From assembly GCF_000756775.1 (NCBI RefSeq), contig NZ_CCSF01000001.1:62001-126000 (forward strand): a DNA stretch of 64,000 nucleotides, written 5' to 3'. Below the pieces are notes generated by a model. That model made no database searches. It was not told the DNA's origin and was given only the letters and a program-made list of their open reading frames with translations. Numbering within the stretch: the first letter of the stretch is position 1; every line of letters begins with the position of its first letter. The stretch is from Pseudomonas saudiphocaensis (GTDB lineage Bacteria; Pseudomonadota; Gammaproteobacteria; Pseudomonadales; Pseudomonadaceae). Below are positions 9,509 through 17,307 of this stretch, piece after piece. The translations under genes were made by a program, and so were the position numbers.

Positions 9509-9707
9509 CACGCATGCGTGGGGGCCGCCCGCGGGGCGAATGCAGGCTGAAGGCCTGGTCAAGCTAAAGCCTGGCTATGTCCAAGGGGTGCTATTCAATG
9601 CGGCTTGTGCTGGGGCGCGATCGTTTAGAGCGAAAAGCTTCGCGCCAAGGGCGCCGCCCCCACGATTTCCCGTCGGTAGGGCCGAGCCAGTTCGGCCAGC
9701 GCAGTCG
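9509..9707. other. Non-coding gap with degenerate GC-rich repeat
   Basis: No gene with convincing codon structure is present. GTGGGGGC near 9518 and GCCCCCAC near 9654 face each other, and the text between contains CGAA/GCTTCG-type motifs. This looks like a decayed extragenic palindromic unit between the convergent PBP and MocR genes. No clear terminator was found. Confidence 0.35.
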
Positions 9708-11117
9708 TCAGAACGACTTGATCATCCGTCCTAACAGTTCCATGGCCTTTTCGCTGCGCTCATTCCAGGGATGGCCGTGGTTCAATCGCGCACAGTTCCG
9801 GTAGCGCCGGGTGGCAGAGAAGATCGGCCCGGGCGCCAGGCTGATGCCCTGGGCCAGCGCCAGTTGCAGCAACTGCAGCGAATCGACCTGCTCGGGGAAT
9901 TCGAACCAGAGAAAATAGCCGCCGCTAGGCCGCGTTACCCGCGTGCTGGCGGGAAAGTGTCTTGCCGCTGAGGCCAGCATCGCGCCTTGCTGCATTTCCA
10001 GCGCGTGACGCAGCTTGCGCAGGTGGCGATCGTAACCGCCATGCTGCAGGTAGTCGGCGATGGCGGCTTGCGCAGGCACCGAGGGTGAAATGGTGGTCAT
10101 CAGCTTGAGCCGACTGATCTGCTCGGCATAACGGCCGCCAGCGACCCAGCCGACCCGGTAGCCCGGCGCCAGGCTTTTGGAAAAGGAGCCACAGTGCATC
10201 ACCAGGCCGTCGCGGTCATGGCTCTTGACCGGCTTTGGCGGCTCGCGAGTGAAGTAAAGCTCGGCGTAGACGTCGTCTTCGATCAGCGGCACCTGATGGC
10301 GCTGCAGCAGTTCATAGAGCTGCTGCTTGCGTGCTTCGCTCATGCTGGCACCCAGCGGGTTCTGCAGGCTGCTCATGAGCCAGCAGGCCTTGATCGGCAG
10401 GTTGGCCAGGCTGTCGGCCAGCACCTCGAGGTCGATACCTTCGCGCGGGTGCACTGGAATTTCCACGGCCTTGAGCTTGAGCCGTTCCAGTACCTGCAAC
10501 GTGGCGTAGAAGGCCGGGGCTTCGATGGCGACCAGGTCGCCCGGCTCGGTCACCACCTGCAGGCAGAGGTTCAAAGCCTCCATGGCGCCGGTGGTGATCA
10601 CCAGCTCCTCCATCGGCAACATCACCCCACCGACCATGTAGCGCAGCGCAATCTGCCGCAGTAGATCAGGGTTGCCGCTGGTCATCTCGCTGATCACTTC
10701 GCGCACCGGCATGTCGCGTACGCTTTGCGCCATCGAGCGTGCCAGGCGTTGCAGCGGGAACAGGTCGGCGCTGGGAAAGGCCGAGCCGAAGGGCACGGTA
10801 TTCGGATCACGCAGCGAGCCGAGCACCGAGAACACCAGTTCGCTGACGTCTACGTCTGTGGTTTCGGCAGGACGCGGGCTGATATCCGGTTCGTGCAGCG
10901 GGCGCTTGGCGTGCTCGCGCACGAAGTAGCCCGAACGTGGTCGCGCCTGGATCAGGCCGCGATCCTCCAGCAGGTAATAGGCCTGGAAAACCGTTGACGG
11001 GCTGACACCATAGGTGCGGCTGGCATGGCGCACCGACGGTACCTTCTGCCCGGGTTGCAGCACGCCGGTGCGGATCAGTTCGGCAATTTCGTCGGCAAAT
11101 TTCTCGTAGCGCTTCAT
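9708..11117 (-). CDS. MocR-type transcriptional regulator (GntR HTH fused to aminotransferase domain)
   Basis: This 469-residue protein starts with a winged helix of the GntR family (about residues 1-75, including GVSPSTVFQAYYLLEDRG). A fold-type I PLP aminotransferase-like domain follows. The Schiff-base lysine is Lys314 in GSFSKSLAPGYRVGW. MocR proteins use PLP or PLP-amino acid adducts as effectors and usually regulate a neighbouring gene. Here the neighbour is ccoG, 91 bp upstream and in the same direction, and the target is not evident. It could regulate a distant amino-acid or vitamin B6 gene. Confidence 0.9.
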   Translation of the reverse strand: MKRYEKFADEIAELIRTGVLQPGQKVPSVRHASRTYGVSPSTVFQAYYLLEDRGLIQARPRSGYFVREHAKRPLHEPDISPRPAETTDVDVSELVFSVLGSLRDPNTVPFGSAFPSADLFPLQRLARSMAQSVRDMPVREVISEMTSGNPDLLRQIALRYMVGGVMLPMEELVITTGAMEALNLCLQVVTEPGDLVAIEAPAFYATLQVLERLKLKAVEIPVHPREGIDLEVLADSLANLPIKACWLMSSLQNPLGASMSEARKQQLYELLQRHQVPLIEDDVYAELYFTREPPKPVKSHDRDGLVMHCGSFSKSLAPGYRVGWVAGGRYAEQISRLKLMTTISPSVPAQAAIADYLQHGGYDRHLRKLRHALEMQQGAMLASAARHFPASTRVTRPSGGYFLWFEFPEQVDSLQLLQLALAQGISLAPGPIFSATRRYRNCARLNHGHPWNERSEKAMELLGRMIKSF

Positions 11118-11208
11118 CGGGCTCAGGTTCGGTTCGGGCTGGCAGGTCGTTCTTCAATGACCTGCCAGGCGGTTGCGGCAGCATGCACGATACCGCATGG
11201 CGCCATCC

Positions 11209-12624
11209 TCAGCGGCCAGCCGGCGCCACGAAAGTGCTGTCGGCACGCACCACGCTGGCCGGATCGCTCAGGTCGCGAAGCTCGAAATCCAGCGAGCGGC
11301 TCAGGCCCCGGCCAGGCTCACTTTCGACGAGGGCGACGCTGAGCGGCAGGTTGACGATTTCCCCAGGTGCCAGGCTGATCTCGCGCACGCCATGCAACTG
11401 GAACGGGCCTTCACCAAGCGACACCGCGTACTGGCGATGCTGCTGGGTCTTGTTGATGACCTTGAGGCTGTACATGTTTTCGATCTGGCCCTGGCTGTTC
11501 TCGCGGTACAGGGTGCGGTCCTTGGTGACATCCAGCGATAGCAGCGGCCGCTCGGCCAGTGCCCAGCCGAAGGCACCAATCATCACCAGCAGCGCCGTGG
11601 CATAGCCCACCAGGCGCGGGCGCAGCAGGCGGGTCCTGCCGCCCTGCAGAGCGTTTTCGGAGGTGTAGCGCAGCAGGCCGCGCGGGTAGTTCATCTTGTC
11701 CATCACCTCGTTGCACACATCGATGCAGGCGCCGCAGCTGATGCAGTCCAGTTGCAAACCGTCGCGAATGTCGATTCCGGTGGGGCAGACCTGCACGCAG
11801 AGGGTGCAGTCGATGCAATCACCCAGACCCTGGGCGCGATGGTCAATGTCCTTGCGCCGCGCCCCGCGGTTTTCGCCGCGGCTTGCGTCGTAGGAAACCA
11901 TCAGCGTATCGGCATCGAACATCACGCTCTGGAAACGGGAATAGGGACACATATGCAGGCAGACCTTCTCGCGCAGCCAGCCGGCGTTGATATAGGTCGC
12001 AGCAGTGAAGAAGAACAGCCAGAAACCGGCGGTCAGGCCTGTTTGCAGGGTGAACAGGTCCAGGGCCAGCTCGCGAATGGGGGTGAAATAGCCGACAAAG
12101 GTCAGCGCAGTAGCGAGGCTGATGGCGAGCCAGAGTGCGTGCTTGGCCGAGCGGCGCAGCACCTTGGCGGCGGACCAGGGCGCGGCGTCTAGCTTGATCC
12201 GCTGGCTACGGTCGCCTTCGGTGACCTTCTCTGACCACATGAACAGCCAGGTCCAGATGCTTTGCGGACAGGCATAGCCGCACCACACCCGCCCGGCCAG
12301 TACCGTAATGAAGAACAGGCCGAAGGCGGCAATGATCAGCAACGCCGACAGCAGGATGAAATCCTGCGGCCAGAAGGTCGCGCCGAAGATATGAAATTGC
12401 TGCTTGCCGATATCCCAAAGCACTGCCTGGCGGCCTTCCCAGTTCAGCCAGACCGTGCCGAAATAGAGCAGAAACAGAAGCCCTGTGCCAAACAGTCGCA
12501 GATTGCGATACAGACCGCTGAAGCTGCGGGTATGAATAGGCCCCCCCGCTTGGGCGGGCGTCAGGCGTATGGGTTTGCTCGGATCAACGCTGTCGATGAT
12601 CCTGGCAGGAATTCGTTCGGTCAT
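11209..12624 (-). CDS. ccoG: Cytochrome c oxidase accessory protein CcoG (FixG-like ferredoxin)
   Basis: This is a membrane-bound iron-sulfur protein of 471 residues with several N-terminal membrane helices and a CxxCxxxCP-type pair of 4Fe-4S motifs (CIDCTLCVQVCP and CISCGACIDVC, about residues 267-300). A C-terminal immunoglobulin-like FixG domain follows. CcoG takes part in copper delivery/reduction during cbb3 oxidase assembly. It is usually encoded next to ccoNOPQ and ccoS/ccoI, none of which are in this window. A run of seven C on the plus strand (12541-12547) lies inside the early coding region (Ala-Gly-Gly-Pro). A small gene ends 12 bp upstream of its start. Confidence 0.93.
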   Translation of the reverse strand: MTERIPARIIDSVDPSKPIRLTPAQAGGPIHTRSFSGLYRNLRLFGTGLLFLLYFGTVWLNWEGRQAVLWDIGKQQFHIFGATFWPQDFILLSALLIIAAFGLFFITVLAGRVWCGYACPQSIWTWLFMWSEKVTEGDRSQRIKLDAAPWSAAKVLRRSAKHALWLAISLATALTFVGYFTPIRELALDLFTLQTGLTAGFWLFFFTAATYINAGWLREKVCLHMCPYSRFQSVMFDADTLMVSYDASRGENRGARRKDIDHRAQGLGDCIDCTLCVQVCPTGIDIRDGLQLDCISCGACIDVCNEVMDKMNYPRGLLRYTSENALQGGRTRLLRPRLVGYATALLVMIGAFGWALAERPLLSLDVTKDRTLYRENSQGQIENMYSLKVINKTQQHRQYAVSLGEGPFQLHGVREISLAPGEIVNLPLSVALVESEPGRGLSRSLDFELRDLSDPASVVRADSTFVAPAGR

Positions 12625-12636
12625 GGCACCACCAAG

Positions 12637-12852
12637 TCAGGCTTTCAGGCGATGCGAATGATCGGCGGGATACTGTTTGAGTAACAGACTCAGCTGTTTG
12701 AGAAAAATACGGATCAGATAGTAGGAAGCTTCACGGTGAGGCAATGCCTGCGCGGCGATCAGCGCTTCACCGTAGGCGCGTAGTTTCATCAAGCTCGCCC
12801 GATCCAGAGTAAAGCGTGGCAACAGCTGGGTTGACGGTATAAGCACTGACAC
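12637..12852 (-). CDS. Small hypothetical protein upstream of ccoG
   Basis: I do not recognise this gene. A frame of 71 residues begins with GTG 12852 and ends 12 bp before ccoG, so the two are probably co-transcribed. The product is basic and helix-prone, with a Leu-rich segment (IRIFLKQLSLLLKQY, about residues 47-61) and no clear membrane helix or cysteine motif. No strong ribosome site precedes the GTG. An internal ATG at 12789, preceded by GGGCGAG, would give a 50-residue form. Its position suggests a link to ccoG, but function is unknown and it may be non-coding. Confidence 0.42.
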   Translation of the reverse strand: MSVLIPSTQLLPRFTLDRASLMKLRAYGEALIAAQALPHREASYYLIRIFLKQLSLLLKQYPADHSHRLKA

Positions 12853-13102
12853 CTATTTAGAGCGTTTGCCTTGCTTGTCCCGTATGTTCGCCAGAACGGC
12901 AAGATGTTGGTGTCACAGGTATGCTGTACCGGCCCACTTGCTGCTACCACGTGGGTAACTGATACGCATTTTTTGAGCTCAACTGCACCTGTTTGTCAGG
13001 ATCGCTGCCGGGCCATAGTCCAGCGTTTCGCTGTAACGTAGACGTCAGCCGGCTCGGCTGGCGGTCTTTCTCCGTTCTGTCTGCTTCAAGGAAACTCCCT
13101 CA
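12853..13102. promoter_or_regulatory. Intergenic control region between ccoG unit and lrgA-like gene
   Basis: These 250 bp separate divergent genes and must carry both promoters. Visible elements are the perfect palindrome TTGAGCTCAA (about 12974-12983) and the near-palindrome TACCACGTGGGTA (about 12944-12956). I looked for an FNR/Anr box (TTGAT-N4-ATCAA), expected for cbb3-associated genes, and did not find a good one. No RNA gene is evident. Confidence 0.4.
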
Positions 13103-13468
13103 ATGATCCTCAAAGGCCTGACCTGGCTGATTGTGCTGCAGTTGCTCGGCAGCGTCGTAAACCTTTTGCTGCTACCGGCGCTGCCCGGTCCCATCATCGG
13201 CATGGTGCTGCTGTTTGTCGCTCTGCTGGTTCGTAGGAGCATCCCCGAGTCGCTGGAGAAGACCACTGCGTTGCTGCTGCAGTATCTGCCGCTGCTGCTG
13301 ATCGTTCCTGCAGCCGGGATCATCACCAGCAGCGAAGCTCTGCTGAATGATCTGCCGGCCATCGCTGTGGGTCTGGTGCTGTCGCTGGTCATCACCGTGC
13401 CGTTCTGCGGCTGGCTGATGCAGATGCTGATCCGTCGTATGGAGCGTAAGCAGGAGGACCAGGCATGA
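13103..13468 (+). CDS. CidA/LrgA-family membrane protein
   Basis: This 121-residue protein has about four membrane helices and the family pattern LPALPGPIIGMVLLFVALL. CidA/LrgA proteins are small holin-like membrane proteins linked to murein hydrolase activity, overflow metabolite export and programmed lysis. An AAGGAAA ribosome site lies upstream of ATG 13103. The stop overlaps the start of the LrgB-like gene by 4 bp, giving the usual translationally coupled pair. Whether it is the Cid or Lrg type cannot be decided from sequence alone, and no LysR or LytR regulator lies next to it. Confidence 0.88.
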   Translation: MILKGLTWLIVLQLLGSVVNLLLLPALPGPIIGMVLLFVALLVRRSIPESLEKTTALLLQYLPLLLIVPAAGIITSSEALLNDLPAIAVGLVLSLVITVPFCGWLMQMLIRRMERKQEDQA

Positions 13469-14175
13469 CGAGCTTTGATCTGGCTACCGTCTGGCGGCTG
13501 ACGCTGGAGCATCCGCTGTTCTCGGCGGGCCTGACCCTGATCGCCTTCCAATTGGCACTGGCACTCTACCGGCGCAGTGGCTGGCTGGTGCTGCAACCGG
13601 TGATGATCGGGATGCTGCTGGTAGTGTCCGTGCTGTATCTGAGCGGCCTGGAATACCAGACCTACCGCGAGGGCGCTTCGATGATCGCCATCCTGGTCGG
13701 CCCCGCAACGGTGGCATTGGCGATTCCCCTGTACCGTCATCTGCGACGTATCCGGCAGCTGTTCTGGCCGATCATGATCACGCTGTGCGTCGGCGGCGTT
13801 CTTTGTGTGGCGCTGACGCTGGTGATTTCCGGCCTGATGGGTGCAGATATGGCGGTGCTGATGAGCCTGGCGCCCAAAGCGGCAACCATGCCGATAGCCA
13901 TGCTGGCGGCTGAGCAGATTGGCGGTATCGCCTCGCTGGCAGCGGTTTTCGTGATGCTTACCGGGGTGATCGGAACCGCACTGGGGCCGCTGTTGCTGGG
14001 CTGGGCCGGGGTTGATCATCCGGCTGCCCGCGGCTTGAGTTACGGTATGAACGCCCATGCCATCGGTACGGCACGCGCATTGGAGGAGGGCGACGAGTGC
14101 GGCGCATTTTCTGCGCTGGGGATGAGCTTCCTGGGCATCCTGATTGCGCTGTTTGTGCCACTGACTTTGGGCTGA
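13465..14175 (+). CDS. LrgB/CidB-family membrane protein
   Basis: This 236-residue multi-helix membrane protein has LrgB family features: AP KAATMPIA (about residues 135-144), GVIGTALGP and a terminal RGLSYGMNAHAIGTARA segment. LrgB acts with LrgA in control of murein hydrolase export or in transport of pyruvate- or glycolate-like metabolites. Its ATG overlaps the preceding stop (ATGA). In plants and some bacteria LrgA and LrgB are fused, which supports joint action. It ends 70 bp before the hydrolase gene. Confidence 0.9.
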   Translation: MTSFDLATVWRLTLEHPLFSAGLTLIAFQLALALYRRSGWLVLQPVMIGMLLVVSVLYLSGLEYQTYREGASMIAILVGPATVALAIPLYRHLRRIRQLFWPIMITLCVGGVLCVALTLVISGLMGADMAVLMSLAPKAATMPIAMLAAEQIGGIASLAAVFVMLTGVIGTALGPLLLGWAGVDHPAARGLSYGMNAHAIGTARALEEGDECGAFSALGMSFLGILIALFVPLTLG

Positions 14176-14245
14176 TCTAGCAGTTAGAACACGTCGTTGC
14201 GCATCTGGCGTCAGCTGCGCACTGTCTGCTTATTGGAGGAAGGTC

Positions 14246-15121
14246 ATGTTCGAGCAATTCCAGCGTAGCGAGTGCGAAGTCAACGGCGTGCGTATCGCCT
14301 ATCGTAAAGGCGGCTCGGGTCCGCCATTGCTGTTGTTGCACGGTTATCCGCAGACGCATTTCATGTGGCATCAGGTGGCCGATCAGCTAGCTGAGCGGTT
14401 CACCGTCGTGGCGGCTGATTTGCGCGGCTACGGCGATAGCGGCAAGCGGGAAGGTGGCGGCGATCACGCTGCCTATAGCAAGCGCGAGATGGCGCGAGAC
14501 CAGGTCGAGCTGATGCGTAGCCTGGGCTTCGTACGCTTTGATGTACTTGCGCACGATCGGGGCGCGCGGGTCAGTCATCGTCTGGCCATGGATCATCCAC
14601 AAGCGGTACGGCGGATGATTCTGCTCGACATCGCGCCGACGCTGGCCATGTACAGCCAGACAGACGAAACCTTCGCACGTGCCTACTGGCACTGGTTCTT
14701 TCTGATCCGCCCTGCACCATTGCCGGAAATGCTGTTGGAAGCCGCGCCTGAGCTGGTGCTGGATTCGGCCGTGGCGACACGTGCTGATCATGCGCATCCG
14801 TTCACCCCGGCTGCTTACGCGGAATACCTGCGCTGCATGAAGCTGCCGGGCACCATCCATGCCTTCTGCGAAGACTATCGCGCGAGCGCAGGTATCGATC
14901 TTGAGCACGACCGTGAAGACCGCGAAGCCGGGCGCCAAATCGAAGCGCCGCTGCTGGTGCTTTGGGGTGCCAATGGCATTATCGCGCGCTGTTTCGAGCC
15001 GTTGGCAGAGTGGCGCAAGGTGGCCCGGAATGTAGAAGGCAGGGCGCTTCCGTGTGGCCATTACATCGCCGAGGAAGTGCCGCAGCTTTTGCTGGATGAA
15101 ACCCTGGCGTTCCTGAGCTGA
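14246..15121 (+). CDS. Alpha/beta hydrolase of the haloacetate (fluoroacetate) dehalogenase type
   Basis: This 291-residue cytoplasmic hydrolase has the oxyanion motif LLLLHGYPQ (about 31-39). The key residues of characterised fluoroacetate dehalogenases can be placed: nucleophile Asp104 in AHDRGAR with Arg105 and Arg108 (carboxylate binders), acid Asp128, halide-pocket His149-Trp150 in YWHWFF, a Tyr in CEDYRA and base His272 in CGHYIAEE. The family hydrolyses haloacetates to glycolate. A GGAGGAAGG ribosome site precedes the ATG. It is monocistronic between the LrgB-like and pirin genes. Activity on fluoroacetate is inferred; it might act on other short haloacids or epoxides. Confidence 0.82.
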   Translation: MFEQFQRSECEVNGVRIAYRKGGSGPPLLLLHGYPQTHFMWHQVADQLAERFTVVAADLRGYGDSGKREGGGDHAAYSKREMARDQVELMRSLGFVRFDVLAHDRGARVSHRLAMDHPQAVRRMILLDIAPTLAMYSQTDETFARAYWHWFFLIRPAPLPEMLLEAAPELVLDSAVATRADHAHPFTPAAYAEYLRCMKLPGTIHAFCEDYRASAGIDLEHDREDREAGRQIEAPLLVLWGANGIIARCFEPLAEWRKVARNVEGRALPCGHYIAEEVPQLLLDETLAFLS

Positions 15122-15133
15122 ACATTTGAGTCA

Positions 15134-15163
15134 TATCGGCTTCTTCGATTGTTTCTACCGATA
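15134..15163. promoter_or_regulatory. TATCGG...CCGATA inverted repeat before the pirin gene
   Basis: TATCGG (15134-15139) and CCGATA (15158-15163) are exact inverted arms 18 bases apart, in the 134-bp gap before the pirin gene. The AT-rich run ATAATAT follows directly. The arrangement resembles a LysR- or MarR-type operator near a promoter. No regulator gene is adjacent. Confidence 0.35.
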
Positions 15164-15255
15164 ATATCCAACCATTTTGCAACGGATTGGATGGAAGATA
15201 GCTCCATAAGCCGCTCGACATGGCGTCGGGCTGACTGAATCGGAGGCTGCTATCG

Positions 15256-15954
15256 ATGATCGAACACCGTCCACGGAGCCAGCTGGGCAAGGCCAATCAT
15301 GGCTGGCTCGACACCCATTACCACTTCTCCTTCGCCGATTATCATGACCCGCTGCGTATGCATTGGGGCAGGCTGCGCGTCTGGAACGACGACACCATCG
15401 CAGCGCACTCGGGCTTTCCGGCGCACCCGCACCGCGATATGGAAATCATCACCTATGTCCGCAAGGGCGCCATCAGTCACCAGGACAGCCTCGGTAACAG
15501 CGGTCGCACTCAGGCAGGCGATGTGCAGGTGATGAGCGCCGGCACCGGGATCACTCATAGCGAGTTCAACCTGGAAGACGAAGCCTGCGAGCTTTTCCAG
15601 ATATGGATCTATCCTGATCGCAGCGGCCTGCCGCCCAGCTGGGGCACGCGACCGTTTCCGCGTGGCGAGCGCGCCGGTGCCTTCGTGACGCTCGCCAGCG
15701 GCATCGAGGGAGATACCGATGCGCTACCGATTCGTGCCAATGCGCGGCTGGTGGCGGCGACACTTTCTGCCGGGCAGGCTGCCCAATACCCGATCGCCGC
15801 AGGCCGCAAGGTCTACCTGGTTCCGGCCACTGGGCGAATCGAGATCGGCGACGTCATTGCCAGCCAGGGGGACGGTGTAGCCATACGGGACGAGACGCAG
15901 CTGAGCGTCAAGGCGCTGGAGGACAGCGAAGTGGTGCTTGTGGATGTCCTTTGA
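15256..15954 (+). CDS. Pirin-family bicupin protein
   Basis: This 232-residue cupin protein resembles YhhW/YhaK-type pirins. The metal ligands of the N-terminal cupin are seen as His-Pro-His-Arg-Asp (about residues 56-60), followed by ISHQDSLGN and [10 protein letters not shown]. Some pirins have quercetin 2,3-dioxygenase activity and others are redox sensors. The physiological role in Pseudomonas is unknown. It is followed 43 bp later by wrbA in the same direction, a pairing consistent with quinone or electrophile stress. A GGAGGCTGC ribosome site precedes the ATG. Confidence 0.9.
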   Translation: MIEHRPRSQLGKANHGWLDTHYHFSFADYHDPLRMHWGRLRVWNDDTIAAHSGFPAHPHRDMEIITYVRKGAISHQDSLGNSGRTQAGDVQVMSAGTGITHSEFNLEDEACELFQIWIYPDRSGLPPSWGTRPFPRGERAGAFVTLASGIEGDTDALPIRANARLVAATLSAGQAAQYPIAAGRKVYLVPATGRIEIGDVIASQGDGVAIRDETQLSVKALEDSEVVLVDVL

Positions 15955-15997
15955 GCAGGTGTTCCGTCCAACTCAATTCGAAAAAGAGGAAACAGAA

Positions 15998-16597
15998 ATG
16001 GCAAAGATTCTAGTGCTCTACCATTCCATGTACGGCCATATAGAGACCATGGCTAACGCCGTCGCCGAAGGTGCGCGTGGCGTTCCAGGTGCTGAAGTGA
16101 CGGTCAAGCGCGTACCTGAAACGATGCCCGAGGAGATATTTAAGAATGCCGGCGGCAAGACCGACCAGGCAGCGCCAATCGCCAGCCCGAGCGAACTGCC
16201 GGACTACGATGCGATCATCTTTGGCACACCCACGCGCTTCGGCAACATGTCCGGGCAGATGCGCAACTTCCTCGATCAGACCGGTGGGCTCTGGGCCAAG
16301 GGCGCATTGCATGGCAAGGTCGCCAGCGTCTTTACCTCGACGGGTACCGGCGGTGGCCAGGAAATGACCATCACCTCGACCTGGACCACTCTGGCGCACC
16401 ACGGAATGATCATCGTGCCGACCGGCTACGGCATCGGCGAGTTCTTTGATATTTCCCAAACCAACGGTGGTACGCCTTATGGGGCTTCGACGATTGCCGG
16501 TGGTGATGGGTCGCGCCAGCCTTCTACCAAGGAGCTGACCATCGCCCGATATCAGGGCGAACTGGTGGCCAAAACTGCGCTCAAGCTCAAGGGCTGA
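15998..16597 (+). CDS. wrbA: NAD(P)H:quinone oxidoreductase WrbA
   Basis: This 199-residue flavodoxin-like FMN protein begins with [18 protein letters not shown], the FMN phosphate loop, and contains [10 protein letters not shown] and the [10 protein letters not shown] segment of WrbA. WrbA reduces quinones by two electrons as a tetramer in the cytoplasm. I chose ATG 15998, which has a strong AAAGAGGA site 7 bases upstream; an upstream in-frame codon would add 20 residues absent from the family. It lies just downstream of the pirin gene and the two are probably expressed together. Confidence 0.95.
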   Translation: MAKILVLYHSMYGHIETMANAVAEGARGVPGAEVTVKRVPETMPEEIFKNAGGKTDQAAPIASPSELPDYDAIIFGTPTRFGNMSGQMRNFLDQTGGLWAKGALHGKVASVFTSTGTGGGQEMTITSTWTTLAHHGMIIVPTGYGIGEFFDISQTNGGTPYGASTIAGGDGSRQPSTKELTIARYQGELVAKTALKLKG

Positions 16598-16890
16598 CCG
16601 CCAGAGAGCCCTCGTAGCTGAAGTCACTTGCGCAAGAGCCCGGCACATCCGGCCAGCGGGAGCGGCTTTAGCGCGTGGTCTCTCTCTTCAGGGGCGTGGC
16701 CCATTTCCACATGGTTCGGCAACCGCACCGCCTATGGCGCTCGGCTGAATAACGCGAAGCTTATCCGCCCATCTTCCGCCGATGGGCTCGGCACATAAAC
16801 AAAACAGCCGGCGACGGCAGTGGCTTTAGCTGCGGCGTTTCCCACTTTCTTGCGGGATCAATGCTTGCTTGGCTGAAGCCCCGCGGGCTG
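16598..16890. other. Non-coding gap with decayed extragenic repeats
   Basis: There is no convincing gene between the convergent wrbA and csdE. Two partial copies of one motif are visible, GAGCGGCTTTAGCGCG near 16660 and AGTGGCTTTAGCTGCGGCG near 16820. A related inverted GGCTGAAGCCCCGCGGGC lies near 16872. They resemble the REP-like elements scattered in Pseudomonas genomes. No U-tract terminator was found. Confidence 0.4.
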
Positions 16891-17307
16891 CTATCCGTCT
16901 GCCCGGCTGATTTGGCGCATACGCTCCAGCACCGCATTCATGCCATTGCTGCGGGACGGTGACAGTTGTCGGGAAAGACCGAGCTGTTCGAACCAGTGTG
17001 TAATATCGAGCTGCTGTAGCTGGCCGCTGTCGAGCCCGTTTACACGGACCAGCAACACGGCGAGCAGACCACGCAGCAAGCGTGCTTCGCTAGTAGCGCG
17101 AAAGTGCCAGCGGTCGTCCTTTCGCTCGCCGATCAGCCAGACGCGGCTTTCACAGCCGGCGACCTGGGCCGCATCGTTGCATTCTTCCGTGCTCATGGGC
17201 TCAAGCTGGTTGCCCCACTGCATCAGCAGTCGTGCACGTTGCTCCCAGCCGGCGGCCTGCTGGAATTCATCCAGAGCGTCGCAGGCTGCTGGAGAAAGAT
17301 CACTCAT
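16891..17307 (-). CDS. csdE: SufE/CsdE-family sulfur acceptor
   Basis: This 138-residue protein matches the SufE family. The sulfur-accepting cysteine is Cys52 in AAQVAGCESRVWL. SufE-type proteins take persulfide sulfur from a cysteine desulfurase and stimulate it. The gene follows a class II cysteine desulfurase with a 4-bp overlap, so the two are translationally coupled and almost surely work together. No SufBCD scaffold genes are near, favouring a CsdA-CsdE role, for example in tRNA modification, over the SUF cluster pathway. Confidence 0.88.
   Translation of the reverse strand: MSDLSPAACDALDEFQQAAGWEQRARLLMQWGNQLEPMSTEECNDAAQVAGCESRVWLIGERKDDRWHFRATSEARLLRGLLAVLLVRVNGLDSGQLQQLDITHWFEQLGLSRQLSPSRSNGMNAVLERMRQISRADG

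Noticed and set aside
9540-9734. Short frame in the PBP-MocR gap
   Set aside because: No ribosome site, extends into the MocR gene on the other strand and has repeat-like composition.
12853-13102. FNR/Anr box for ccoG
   Set aside because: The palindrome TTGAGCTCAA does not fit TTGAT-N4-ATCAA, so anaerobic control is not claimed.
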